Shown here piece by piece: positions 50,452 to 62,590 of a DNA stretch of 64,000 nucleotides. The position numbers and the translations under genes are program-made. The stretch comes from Parapristionchus giblindavisi. Taxonomy: Eukaryota; Nematoda; Chromadorea; Rhabditida; Diplogasteridae. The notes beneath the pieces are model-generated. The model searched no databases. It worked only from the letters and a program-made list of their open reading frames with translations, and had not been told where the DNA came from. The DNA lies in the NCBI GenBank assembly GCA_943737045.1, contig CALSFV010000237.1, positions 310,001 through 374,000 on the forward strand. Reading direction: 5' to 3'. Numbering within the stretch: the stretch's first letter is position 1; every line of letters starts with the position of its first letter.

Positions 50452-53400
50452 ACCACGTGAAAGAGCAAAAAATTCTGAATAATCTACACTTAAGTTCATG
50501 TCAAACTGTAATGCTGTGTTGATTCCACAATGCAATAAGTACAAAAGTAGCTTTCACTCTGATAAGACCAAAACAATACCTGAAATGAAAAATTTTCTGC
50601 TAAACCCAGCGTGTCATATACCAAACGAAAGAGCAAAAAATTCTGAGGATTTTGCACGTTCCCATGTTGAACAACGGCCACTTCAGCCGAATTAACAAAA
50701 TTGAATTATGCTTTTTTGGCAATAAAGAATTCGTGTCAAGTTAATATATTATCGAATCTTATCGTAGCATATACCACGTGAAAGAGCAAAAAATTCTGAA
50801 TAATCTACACTTCCATTCATGTCAAACTGTAATGCTGTGTTGATTCCACAATGCAATAAGTACAAAAGTAGCTTTCACTCTGATAAGACCAAAACAATAC
50901 CTGAAATGAAAAATTTTCTGCTAAACCCAGCGTGTCATATACCAAACGAAAGAGCAAAAAATTCTGAGTATTTTGCACGTTCCCATGTTGAACAACGGCC
51001 ACTTCAGCCGCATTAACAAAATTGAATTATGCTTTTTTGGCAATAAAGAATTCGTGTCAAGTTAATATATTATCGAATCTTATCGTAGCATATACCACGT
51101 GAAAGAGCAAAAAATTCTGAATAATCTACACTTAAGTTCATGTCAAACTGTAATGCTGTGTTGATTCCACAATGCAATAAGTACAAAAGTAGCTTTCACT
51201 CTGATAAGACCAAAACAATACCTGAAATGAAAAATTTTCTGCTAAACCCAGCGTGTCATATACCAAACGAAAGAGCAAAAAATTCTGAGGATTTTGCACG
51301 TTCCCATGTTGAACAACGGCCACTTCAGCCGAATTAACAAAATTGAATTATGCTTTTTTGGCAATAAAGAATTCGTGTCAAGTTAATATATTATCGAATC
51401 TTATCGTAGCATATACCACGTGAAAGAGCAAAAAATTCTGAATAATCTACACTTAAGTTCATGTCAAACTGTAATGCTGTGTTGATTCCACAATGCAATA
51501 AGTACAAAAGTAGCTTTCACTCTGATAAGACCAAAACAATACCTGAAATGAAAAATTTTCTGCTAAACCTAGCGTGTCATATACCAAACGAAAGAGCAAA
51601 AAATACTGAGTATTTTGCACGTTCCCATGTTGAACAACGGCCACTTCAGCCGAATTAACAAAATTGAATTATGCTTTTTTGGCAATAAAGAATTCGTGTC
51701 AAGTTAATATATTATCGAATCTTATCGTAGCATATACCACGTGAAAGAGCAAAAAATTCTGAATAATCTACACTTCCATTCATGTCAAAATGTAATGCTG
51801 TGTTGATTCCACAATGCAATAAGTACAAAAGTAGCTTTCACTCTGATAAGACCAAAACAATACCTGAAATGAAAAATTTTCTGCTAAACCCAGCGTGTCA
51901 TATACCAAACGAAAGAGCAAAAAATTCTGAGTATTTTGCACGTTCCCATGTTGAACAACGGCCACTTCAGCCGAATTAACAAAATGAATTATGCTTTTTT
52001 GGCAATAAAGAATTCGTGTCAAGTTAATATATTATCGAATCTTATCGTAGCATATACCACGTGAAAGAGCAAAAAATTCTGAATAATCTACACTTAAGTT
52101 CATGTCAAACTGTAATGCTGTGTTGATTCCACAATGCAATAAGTACAAAAGTAGCTTTCACTCTGATAAGACCAAAATAATACCTGAAATGAAAAATTTT
52201 CTGCTAAACCCAGCGTGTCATATACCAAACGAAAGAGCAAAAAATTCTGAGTATTTTGCACGTTCCCATGTTGAACAACGGCCACTTCAGCCGAATTAAC
52301 AAAATTGAATTATGCTTTTTTGGCAATAAAGAATTCGTGTCAAGTTAATATATTATCGAATCTTATCGTAGCATATACCACGTAAAAGAGCAAAAAATTC
52401 TGAATAATCTACACTTCAGTTCATGTCAAACTGTAATGCTGTGTTGATTCCACAATGCAATAAGTACAAAAGTAGCTTTCACTCTGATAAGACCAAAACA
52501 ATACCTGAAATGAAAAATTTTCTGCTAAACCCAGCGTGTCATATACCAAACGAAAGAGCAAAAAATTCTGAGTATTTTGCACGTTCCCATGTTGAACAAC
52601 GGCCACTTCAGCCGAATTAACAAAATTGAATTATGCTTTTTTGGCAATAAAGAATTCGTGTCAAGTTAATATATTATCGAATCTTATCGTAGCATATACC
52701 ACGTAAAAGAGCAAAAAATTCTGAATAATCTACACTTCAGTTCATGTCAAACTGTAATGCTGTGTTGATTCCACAATGCAATAAGTACAAAAGTAGCTTT
52801 TACTCTGATAAGACCAAAACAATACCTGAAATGAAAAATTTTCTGCTAAACCCAGCGTGTCATATACCAAACGAAAGAGCAAAAAATTCTGAGTATTTTG
52901 CACGTTCCCATGTTGAACAACGGCCACTTCAGCCGCATTAACAAAATTGAATTATGCTTTTTTGGCAATAAAGAATTCGTGTCAAGTTAATATATTATCG
53001 AATCTTATCGTAGCATATACCACGTGAAAGAGCAAAAAATTCTGAATAATCTACACTTAAATTCATGTTAAACTGTAATGCTGTGTTGATTCCACAATGC
53101 AATAAGTACAAAAGTAGCTTTCACTCTGATAAGACCAAAACAATACCTGAAATGAAAAATTTTCTGCTAAACCCAGCGTGTCATATACCAAACGAAAGAG
53201 CAAAAAATTCTGAGTATTTTGCACGTTCCCATGTTGAACAACGGCCACTTCAGCCGAATTAACAAAATTGAATTATGCTTTTTTGGCAATAAAGAATTCG
53301 TGTCAAGTTAATATATTATCGAATCTTATCGTAGCATATACCACGTAAAAGAGCAAAAAATTCTGAATAATCTACACTTCAGTTCATGTCAAACTGTAAT

Positions 53401-54311
53401 GCTGTGTTGATTCCACAATGCAATAAGTACAAAAGTAGCTTTCACTCTGATAAGACCAAAACAATACCTGAAATGAAAAATTTTCTGCTAAACCCAGCGT
53501 GTCATATACCAAACGAAAGAGCAAAAAATTCTGAGTATTTTGCACGTTCCCATGTTGAACAACGGCCACTTCAGCCGCATTAACAAAATTGAATTATGCT
53601 TTTTTGGCAATAAAGAATTCGTGTCAAGTTAATATATTATCGAATCTTATCGTAGCATATACCACGTGAAAGAGCAAAAAAATCTGAATAATCTACACTT
53701 AAATTCATGTTAAACTGTAATGCTGTGTTGATTCCACAATGCAATAAGTACAAAAGTAGCTTTCACTCTGATAAGACCAAAACAATACCTGAAATGAAAA
53801 ATTTTCTGCTAAACCCAGCGTGTCATATACCAAACGAAAGAGCAAAAAATTCTGAGTATTTTGCACGTTCCCATGTTGAACAACGGCCACTTCAGCCGCA
53901 TTAACAAAATTGAATTATGCTTTTTTGGCAATAAAGAATTCGTGTCAAGTTAATATATTATCGAATCTTATCGTAGCATATACCACGTGAAAGAGCAAAA
54001 AATTCTGAATAATCTACACTTAAATTCATGTTAAACTGTAATGCTGTGTTGATTCCACAATGCAATAAGTACAAAAGTAGCTTTCACTCTGATAAGACCA
54101 AAACAATACCTGAAATGAAAAATTTTCTGCTAAACCCAGCGTGTCATATACCAAACGAAAGAGCAAAAAATTCTGAGTATTTTGCACGTTCCCATGTTGA
54201 ACAACGGCCACTTCAGCCGCATTAACAAAATTGAATTATGCTTTTTTGGCAATAAAGAATTCGTGTCAAGTTAATATATTATCGAATCTTATCGTAGCAT
54301 ATACCACGTGA
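50448..54311. repeat. 321-bp satellite array, block 3 (about 12 monomers)
   Basis: Monomer starts run from 50498 to 54028, with one 320-bp monomer (51782 to 52102, lacking a T in AAAATTGAATT). CACGTAAAAG and CTTAAATTCATGTTAAAC variants are concentrated at its right end. The array stops abruptly at ACCACGTGA near 54311, where GTAGTATAG replaces the expected AAGAGC. No decaying monomers are visible beyond. Confidence 0.97.
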
Positions 54312-54470
54312 GTAGTATAGTTCTGTCTCACTTACATAAAAAACAGCTGCATTTTGGGGGCGGGGCTTATGTCAGCCAATGACCGTACAGCTTTAGGGGC
54401 GGGGCTTATGACAGCCAATCACCATCTTTTAGGCCACGCCCCCTTTAGGGGCGGAGCTTATCGATTTTTT
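54312..54470. promoter_or_regulatory. GC-box and CCAAT-box repeat module
   Basis: GGGGCGGGGCTTATG followed by CAGCCAAT occurs twice with exactly 39-bp spacing (CCAAT at 54376-54380 and 54415-54419). A third, weaker GGGGCGGAGCTTATC follows near 54447-54461, preceded by its inverted partner CCACGCCCC. Similar GGGCGGGGC recurs near 54859. The arrangement resembles tandem Sp1- and NF-Y-type sites, but no gene follows, so it may be part of an unrecognised transposon. The assignment is tentative. Confidence 0.4.
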
Positions 54471-54800
54471 ATATTGATTTTTTTTTTGTATCGATTTTTA
54501 TATTGATTTTTTGTAGATCAATCAAAATGATAATAATGATTGACAACTCTTATCAGTCAATCAATAAAATCATCCTAATCAATTACTACAGTAATCAACA
54601 GTAATACAGTAATCAACAAGTACAGTACTTTACAGTACAAGTACAGTACAAGTACAGTAATCAAATACAGTAATTTGAAAAAAATCAATAATCATTAAAT
54701 TATCGATTTTTTGGTAGATCAATGATTCACATTATCGATTTTTTGGTAGATCAATGATAAAATCAATCGAAATAATAAAATAAAGTAATTAGCAAAGACT
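54459..54800. repeat. AT-rich microrepeats (ATCGATTTTT and TACAGTA)
   Basis: Repeated ATCGATTTTT-type words lie at 54459-54520. TACAGTA/AGTACAG-rich sequence occupies about 54585-54675. A 32-bp direct repeat, TATCGATTTTTTGGTAGATC and following bases, starts at 54701 and again at 54733. No coding potential is seen. Confidence 0.7.
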
Positions 54801-54904
54801 CACCACAGCAGCACAACCGCACGGGGGACTGACGAGACTAGAGACTAAACTAATTGTGGGCGGGGCCTCCTCCCATACATTGAAACTCACTCTGCTTCTC
54901 TATA

Positions 54905-55520
54905 CCCTCTCTCTTTTACACTATCTCTACATCTAACTATAATAAATCATTTCGCAATTTACATATACCCGATTCTACAGTATACCACTCCTTCGTTTCT
55001 CTCGGAATCCCTCTCCTTCGTTTCTCTCGGAATCCCTCTCCTTATCCTCTAGACTAGAACAGAGGATTAGGATAAGGTCACCCTCTGCCTTCGTTTCTAC
55101 CCCTCTCCCTACCCTTTTTGCGGTATCTATCTCTAATCCACTGATACATCTTACACGGCCTCTCTCCCTCTCCTTCGTTTCTCTCTCGGAATCCCTCTCT
55201 CTGCCGACTAGAACAGAGGATTAGGATAAGGTCACCCTCTGCCTTTGTTTCTACCCCTCTCCCTATCTTTTTGCGGTATCTATCTCTAATCCACTGATAC
55301 ATCTTACACCCTCTCTCTAAGCTCTTGTCTCTCTTCCTCTACTGAGTTCAACGAAGTCTCCCTCTACTAACTACAACAGAGGATAAGGATAAGGGTACCC
55401 TCTGCCTTCGTTTCTCCCCTCTCCCTAGCATTTTGCGGTATCTTTCTCTCTAATCCACTGATAAATCTTATACCCGCTCTCTAAGCTCTTGTCCGTCTGT
55501 CACGACAGGAGTCAAGGATA
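54905..55520. repeat. Pyrimidine-rich tandem repeat, about 155 bp, three copies
   Basis: The block AACAGAGGATTAGGATAAGG, then CCCTCTGCC, TTTTGCGGTATCT and CTAATCCACTGATA occurs with AACAGAGG at 55058, 55212 and 55375 (spacing 154 and 163 bp). The third copy is more diverged. CTCTCTCGGAATCCCTCTCC-type filler separates them. The minus-strand open frame at 55078-55302 is a translation of this repeat and not taken as a gene. Confidence 0.85.
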
Positions 55521-55745
55521 AGGAAAAGAAGAAGAAGAAGAAGAAGGACATTCTACCGCAAGAGAGAGGGACTTTATCTTTCCCCTTCGAACTTCGCTTC
55601 GCTCGGGACCGCTTGGAATTGCTCGGAAAAAGTAGAGAAAGAGAGACTTCGTTGCACTCAGTAGAGGGGAAGCCGGCTGTTCCTATAGACTACTATGTAT
55701 AGATAAGAGGGAGAAGGATAAGTACAAGGTTAAGTTCTTCTACAG
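55521..55745. other. Spacer with (AAG)n microsatellite
   Basis: A short GAAGAAGAAG run (about 55527-55545) is followed by unique purine-rich sequence containing CTTCGCTTCGCTCGG near 55592. A similar word recurs in the inverted repeat near 63765. Nothing else is seen. Confidence 0.5.
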
Positions 55746-55749
55746 AAGA

Positions 55750-57890
55750 TGATTGATTACTCTCATCCCTCTCTTCCTACTCACTAGTTCTACCATTCAT
55801 TCCCATAACCAATCACAACAACAAGAGATATAAATATAGGTTTACGAATGATTAAATACAAGTTGATCGAGACACATCAAAACCACTCTCATGAAATATC
55901 TCATCTTCTTTAGCAGAGCATATGTCGAACATAAATATATTAAAGAAAACAATGAAAGGAAAGGGTAAGAGTATACGGTGATCAATATAGCTGTTACAAT
56001 ATCTCATTCTAATTAAATCTCTTCATCCAATTACTACATCGCCCTGACAATTAACATTCAAAGAGACAAGGCATTCATTTTCTGTGAGAACATTCATAAT
56101 GAAAAAAACCCATCAGATAAATACTAAGATAAACCTAATGAAACCATGATTTAAATAGTGATTACGTAATTAGGTTATTCCAATTGAAATTAGTAGAGAT
56201 GAAGTATGCTAAACAAAAAGGAAAGCTGACAAGAGACCCTTCGCGTCTATCTCTGCCGAAAGGAATAAAGAAGAGGGAGACGCTACTATAAAAACCACAT
56301 AATAAGTAGAGATTTTCAAATGTTACAAATGAAACATGTGAATTGCATATCTAATATTTTAAGAGAGGTTTTTTTGTCTCTATCACTCATCAATAGTGAG
56401 AGATATAAATACTCAAACCAGATATCTTGTGAGGCCTTGAATATAGGGGCAGATGGTATAGCCAAGAGTCATTTCGTGATATGAGGAAGAGATTTAGACT
56501 GTACACCTATATTCACAAAATGATTACTTACCCTTATATCTCTATTCCTACTCACTAGTTATATTCCCATATTCAATCACAACAACAACAAAAGATATAA
56601 ATATACGCTCATGAATGATTAAAGACAAGTTGATCGAGACAAGTTGATCATCACATTGAAACAAAGCATAAAATAAAACCACTCTCATGAAATATCACAT
56701 CATCATTAGCGACACATATAGCCCACATACATATATTTTGAAGTCAACAATGAATAATCGACTGATTACAACCTATGGTGATCAGTATAACTATTACAAT
56801 ACACTATTCTAATAAATTCTCCACTACGCTATCATGATAATAACAGTCAGAGAGATAAAGCAGCCAAATCATTTATTCACTTTCTTTGATGACACCAATA
56901 ATATACAAACCTATTAAGTATAAACTGAGACAACCCTAGTAAAACCTTAATCTAACTAGTGATTCCGTAATTAGGATATTCCAACTGATATTAGTAGTGA
57001 TAAAGTTTGATATAAATACTCAAACCAGACAACTCGCGAGCACGTGAATATTTGGGCAGATGGTATGGTAAGAGTCATTTCGTAATATGACGAAGAGAAT
57101 AAACCAGTACCCTTTTATTCACAAAATGATTAATTACCCTTATCCCTCCCTACCTAGTCACTAGTTCTATCAACCATTCCCATATTCAATCACAACAACA
57201 AGAGATATAAATAGACGCGTATGAATGATTAAAGACAAGTTGATCATCACATTGAAACAAAACATGAAAAAAAACCACTCTCATGAAATATCGCATCATC
57301 ATTAGCGACACATATAACACACATACGTATATTTTAAAGTCAACAATGAATAGTCGACTAATTACAACCTGTGATGATCAGTATAACTATTACATTATAC
57401 TATTCTAATAAATTCTCCACTTACTACACTATAATGATAATAACAGTCAGAGAGATACAGCAACCAAATCATTTATTCACTTTCTTTGATGACACCCATA
57501 ATAAACAAACCCATTAAATATAAACTGAGACAACCCTAGTAAAACCTTAATCTAACTAGTGATTACGTAATAAGGATATTCCAACTGACATTAGTAGTGA
57601 TAAAGTTTGATATAAATACTCAAACCAGACAACTCGCGAGCACGTGAATATTTGGGCAGATGGTATGGTAAGAGTCATTTCGTAATATGAGGAGGAGATT
57701 TGTCCAGTTCACTTATATTCACAAAATGATTAATTACCCTTATCCCTCCCTACCTAGTCACTAGTTCTATCAACCATTCCCATATTCAATCACAACAACA
57801 AGAGATATAAATATACGCCTATGAATGATTAAAGACAAGTTGATCGAGACAACTTGCGCATCACATTAAACCGATGCATAAAACAATGCT
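55750..57890. repeat. About 600-bp tandem repeat, roughly 3.5 copies
   Basis: TCACTAGTT is found at 55781, 56552, 57158 and 57758 in the same context (preceded by ATTACCCTTATCCCTC-like sequence, followed by CCCATATTCAATCACAACAAC). Spacings are 771, 606 and 600 bp. The 57128-57727 and 57728 onward copies are nearly identical. The first copy carries about 165 extra bp (roughly 56215-56395). Each unit holds GATATAAATACTCAAACCAG and GGGCAGATGGTAT. No stable open frame is shared, so it is treated as non-coding. Confidence 0.88.
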
Positions 57891-59234
57891 TTCTCTTTTC
57901 TACACGGTTGATTAAGTTTTATTACTTAGAGATAATTCTTAATTAGTCTTTATTAAGAATATAGATGGAGACGGTTCATTCATTCATTTTTAGTAACTAA
58001 ATCAGAAGAAGAATAACATGCAATATTCATAATAATTATAGTTGGCATGGACAGATTACGACAAAAATACATTACGATCGAATCTCAATATACTAAACCG
58101 ATCTTATATTATATTTTTATGCGTTTTACAGGAAAGCACGGTAAATAATAATAGATAAATATCTCTACTTGGCTTAAACTCTTACTCTACAAATAAGATA
58201 TAAATACATCCTTCCCTTTTCCTCGAATTCAATATAGCACTTAACAGTCTATACGCATTTAAAAAAAACGCTAGAAATGAAAATTTCCTTCTATCGGGAT
58301 TGTATGTAACTCTAGAAGTAAATCATGGAAATGGCCGATAGATCGAAGAGATACTGTCATATACATATTTCAACGAATGTTCATATATTTCGGATACATC
58401 AAAATAAATTCTTGAAGAGATATCAGTGTTGCAAGAAAGGAGAAAAAAGATTCATTTTATAACTGACAATGGGCGTGAAATGTTAAAAAGTAAATATTAA
58501 CCAGTCCAACATAAAACATACTAATACCAGGAGATAAAAGAAATATAGCAATAGTATTATAAATAGAGCTTAATTTGTGATACAACAAATTAAGGTAATT
58601 GATCTCTGAGTGATTGAAATAAATCTAATTCGTCATTTATTTTAATTAATAATTCATAGATTAAGCCCAATATGTTCTACAACTAACATGTAACACAAGT
58701 AAACCCTACAACGGGAATTTGAAGTTTTTAGCCAATTAGAACCTATATAACGAAAAAATACGCCTACCTTTATACCTTGAAGTATGATTAAAATCGTCAA
58801 CTCAACCAATCTATTTATATATTCCCAAAAAATTAAACCGGTGTTAAGCCTGGTAATGTCAAGTTACAAATATTATATTGGGTACTTCGTACCATTATTC
58901 TATGAACATGGAAATCTAGAAACATATCAACTGGAGCACCGATAATTCAAATGTATGAAAAGTTATATTATTGATATATAGTTGAAATTAACGGTTTATA
59001 CTTGAAGACACATCTCCAATTAGTATGACCATACAAAATACAGTCCACTATTATTACTTCGAATTCAGACAGACGCTACTCACCACTAATAAAGAAAATG
59101 TTTCGATGAATAGTGCATGGCATACGAATTATATATTGATTTGATCAAGCTACAAAAATGAAAAGAGACAAAGCTCAATGCAAATGCGCGAAAGATATTA
59201 CGGGAAAAGATTACACGAAGAAATATAACAGGCC
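57891..59234. other. AT-rich sequence without recognisable feature
   Basis: About 1.3 kb of AT-rich, apparently single-copy sequence. I see no long open frame, RNA gene or repeat. Confidence 0.6.
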
Positions 59235-59246
59235 TATTACAACCAT
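59235..59246. repeat. Left 12-bp target-site duplication
   Basis: TATTACAACCAT, identical to 59471-59482, bounding the 224-bp insert. Confidence 0.75.
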
Positions 59247-59470
59247 TACATTACATTACATTAGAACGACTTTATTCAGCCGATTAGGGACAGCTGGATC
59301 GCCATTAGGGTTCTGCAAGGAGCGAATCGTATCTCGTGAGTTGCCCGCATCTATCCAACTTATCGACTGTCCTGACGTCTTCCTCCTTCTCCTCTATATG
59401 AACTTCACAAGGATCAACGGTTTAAATTGAGAGGATGTTCATCATTGTCACGAAGATTTGGAGATCCATA
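59247..59470 (-). mobile_element. Short non-LTR retrotransposon 3' fragment with 12-bp target duplication
   Basis: A 224-bp insert, richer in GC than its surroundings, is flanked by TATTACAACCAT at 59235-59246 and 59471-59482. On the minus strand it ends in AATAAAGTCGTTCTAATG followed by TAATG repeats, the usual look of a CR1/L2-type 3' end with a microsatellite tail. It is probably a strongly 5'-truncated copy; a SINE sharing such an end is the alternative. The plus-strand open frame over 59158-59430 crosses the insertion border and is treated as chance. Confidence 0.75.
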
Positions 59471-59482
59471 TATTACAACCAT
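59471..59482. repeat. Right 12-bp target-site duplication
   Basis: TATTACAACCAT, the second copy. Confidence 0.75.
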
Positions 59483-60140
59483 ACAAGTGTCATATCCTTA
59501 CTTTTTTTCGAAGTTCGACCCTATCCAGCGCTACTTGTCGGTTGAATCGACGAGTGGCCAATTCACATTCTTCTCAGAATGTTCAAACTATCATATTTTT
59601 ACTAGAATACATTTGCATGCTTTTTATAAACTGTACTTTACGTTGAACTATCGTTCCTTTATTTATTCATACAGGATGAATTCAACCCGGATCAAATAAA
59701 GGTGGCGGTAAATAGCTAGTGAGAGAGATAACCCCACAGCAACACTAAAAAATCTAGAAAACAACCTCTAATTATGTATTTGTGCTCTAGAAACAATGCA
59801 TATTAGATGTCTTAATAGTAGACATACGCTAAAATAGTTATTTATTTGTATAATAGTACTAACGCTGTGGCATACAACTATGTTTCTGTCATTTCATTTC
59901 GCTGGATTTGCATTAGATTTCACTAAAGGTGAATATCTAAAGAATGTAGATCTTGCACCCTAACGATATTGGATGATCGGTGGCGGTTGATATACTGGGT
60001 TTATACACCTTCCATTATGTAAATACACCTATATCATAGTCCAAACCTGATGTTGTTTTTCTATTATTTTGAGATGTACGCTGATGAAATACATGTTTAA
60101 TACATGTATATGTCACACAATCTATAGGTGAAATCATGCT
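59483..60140. other. AT-rich sequence without recognisable feature
   Basis: Unique-looking AT-rich DNA. Small open frames are no longer than expected by chance. Confidence 0.55.
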
Positions 60141-60148
60141 CTTCTATA

Positions 60149-60225
60149 GTGTTATTTATTTATTTATTTATTTATTCTTTATTCCGTTATCAAAGTCTTT
60201 TTCAGGTAACGACCAAACCTAACTT
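60149..60225 (-). mobile_element. Possible retrotransposon 3'-end remnant with (TTTA)n
   Basis: A TTATTTATTTATTTATTTAT run (about 60149-60175) is followed by CTTTATTCCG and TTTTTCAGGTAACG. On the minus strand this reads CTGAAAAAGACTTTG, then AATAAAG, then an ATAA tail, similar in layout to a CR1-type 3' terminus. Only about 70 bp is recognisable and no target duplication was found. Confidence 0.35.
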
Positions 60226-62590
60226 ATTGAAATAGTGCTCATGGATTTTCTAACTAGCATGATCAGAAAACCCTTATTTATATAATGATGTTTCTTGATG
60301 ATGAACAGTAGGTGTATCTACATTTTTACGTTATCTAAAGTTAATTGAACATCGTAATAATACATATAAAAAACCATCTCTGTACCTTTATCTATATCGT
60401 AACATCGCATTTATGCGGACTGAACTAATTATGCACTATTCTACTCATATTCTAACGGCATATATACTCTAATTTAACACAACATAAAGTATGTTTCTAT
60501 TATTGTTTCGTATGCAGTAATAAAACGGGCATATGTATAAAGATCCAATTAACTGGACAAATGTATAACATAACGCTTGCCATACACCAATCATTTTCCA
60601 AATGTATCATAGTTAGATATCATGTCATTTTTCATTAGCTATTATACTTCATGAAGGGTGATTTATAAATTATTGTAGGATGCCTCATAGTTGAATAATG
60701 TGTCGTTTTTTAAGGTAGGCTAAATCAAATAATTTCGTTGTGAGGACATGTAGATAACTAAAATCATTCTACATACCGTGCACTATTTCATACAACTTGT
60801 CCGCTAGAATCATGAATGAATAACGCTGAATGTACATTTCTATAACCGGTAAAGATATCGAAAATGTAAGTGGGAACCCTCCCGGTATGGTACTTTCTAT
60901 TTACTGAGCTACACTGATACCTCTCGAATCTAGTAGTAGTAATCAGAATTCCACATTTTTGGACCACGCGATAATATATTACGCCAAATCAGTCTTTAAT
61001 ACTTCATTACCACGAGTAACACTTTCACAATGTAGGGCATTTTAACTGTTTCATTCAACACAAACAATCATGACAAATCTTTATAATTATTTGATCACAT
61101 ACTGTGTGATGTAATATAGTAGAATCATGCACCATTTAGTTGTCGAACTATGTTCTAATTTATGTAGTTAAACATTGCAATATAGAACCATGGATGTATA
61201 TCGCGCAAGAGTGTACAGAACCGCTCAATGCTTCGTAGTCATATGATAAAATGCATATCATTACATGATCAAACACGACATTAACGCGATAATACATGAA
61301 AATATAAACATCCTGCTTAAGTTTACATTTATCCATGGTAATTCGAGCATCTAAGGGACATCTAAATGATTTCTCGAACAATATGTAGATTGATTCGCTT
61401 CGCAAGGAGTGATATGTATATGTTTGTATACGTTTGCTACAGATATGCCTACTATTTCATTGTTTAGCCTAGCATGAGGCAATTGTAAAACCATTGACGT
61501 TGAAATGGTTAGGAGTATACTTAAAAACCAATCATGTTCAAATTACAAACTTAAAGATTGATAACATGTCTAAATCTATCTGGTGTGGTAGAATACTCAG
61601 TAAAATGTATAAGTTTAGGTCTAATACAGCATCATAGTCTATCATTCATATTCTCAAAGCAATGTGTTACAAAATTATTTTATTCTTAGAGAATCATGAG
61701 GTGTTTACTCGAACAACTATGTTGTCTCATTAATAATTTAAACAATATGCTTTTCTATTATAAGAAATGGCCCAAATATGGATCTATAGCATTTAGGTAA
61801 TGGTTACTTGAAAATCGTCATGTTGTAAGTTCCGGGTACAACCAAACCAGTTTCCGATATACTATGCTATTAACTTGAACAGGACCTTCCAACAGACTAC
61901 CTAGAACATCACAACCGCACAGCTCAATCATAACAACTTCAGTTGATTTTCAGAAAATGAGACACTATTGAAACCGTTAATTTATGGTAGAAAGTGAGAA
62001 AGGCTTCCGGTTTTCTATATTACACAACACCAATCTGCTTACAAACGCAATCTGCAATCGTTTGGTCCAACACCGGTTGTTCGGATAAAAGAATTTTAAG
62101 AACAGGTTCCTCAAGAATACACAAATATACCAGCGAGATTAGTGATTTCTACGCTAGCAAAACATCCCAGTAGTTAACGGACTACATTTACAGAAATGGA
62201 TTCTTTATGTATGGCTAAGTTTGTCAAACTTTTAAATAATCCATATTATTACCATGAATTAATAAACAAAATAGAATTACTGGTATATCATTGATTTTGT
62301 AATACAGCTATACATTACACACTAATGAACACCTTTCAATCCTTTCAATAGTTGCCTTATTTATTGATGAGGAGAGAAATATCCACAAATCTTACATTTA
62401 TTCGATCAATAGTTTGGTTTACCGGTGATAAGAAACACCAATGAATATAATACGATATACCGATTACATCTAAATATTGTCTATGATGTTTATTAAAAAT
62501 GATCAATATGCAACACGTGTTGTGTGTTCAACGTAGACACAAAGATGTATTGTATATTAACAAATCTTCAATTAAACTGTAAATATTATA
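60226..62590. other. AT-rich sequence without recognisable feature
   Basis: About 2.4 kb of AT-rich DNA with no supported gene, RNA or repeat. The 81-codon minus-strand frame at 61160-61405 has no recognisable motif and no context, and is not called. Confidence 0.55.

Noticed and set aside
1..54311. CENP-B box in the satellite
   Set aside because: I could not find the TTCG-four bases-A-two bases-CGGG arrangement in the monomer on either strand.
59158..59699. 90-codon plus-strand frames near the 224-bp insert
   Set aside because: One crosses the border of a recent insertion and neither has recognisable protein features.
61160..61405. 81-codon minus-strand frame in AT-rich DNA
   Set aside because: Length is within chance expectation, with no motif, neighbours or repeat context to support it.
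57891..62590. tRNA, rRNA or spliced-leader genes in the AT-rich tail
   Set aside because: No T-arm GGTTCGA-type motif or rRNA-like conserved block was seen on reading both strands. A covariance-model search would be decisive.
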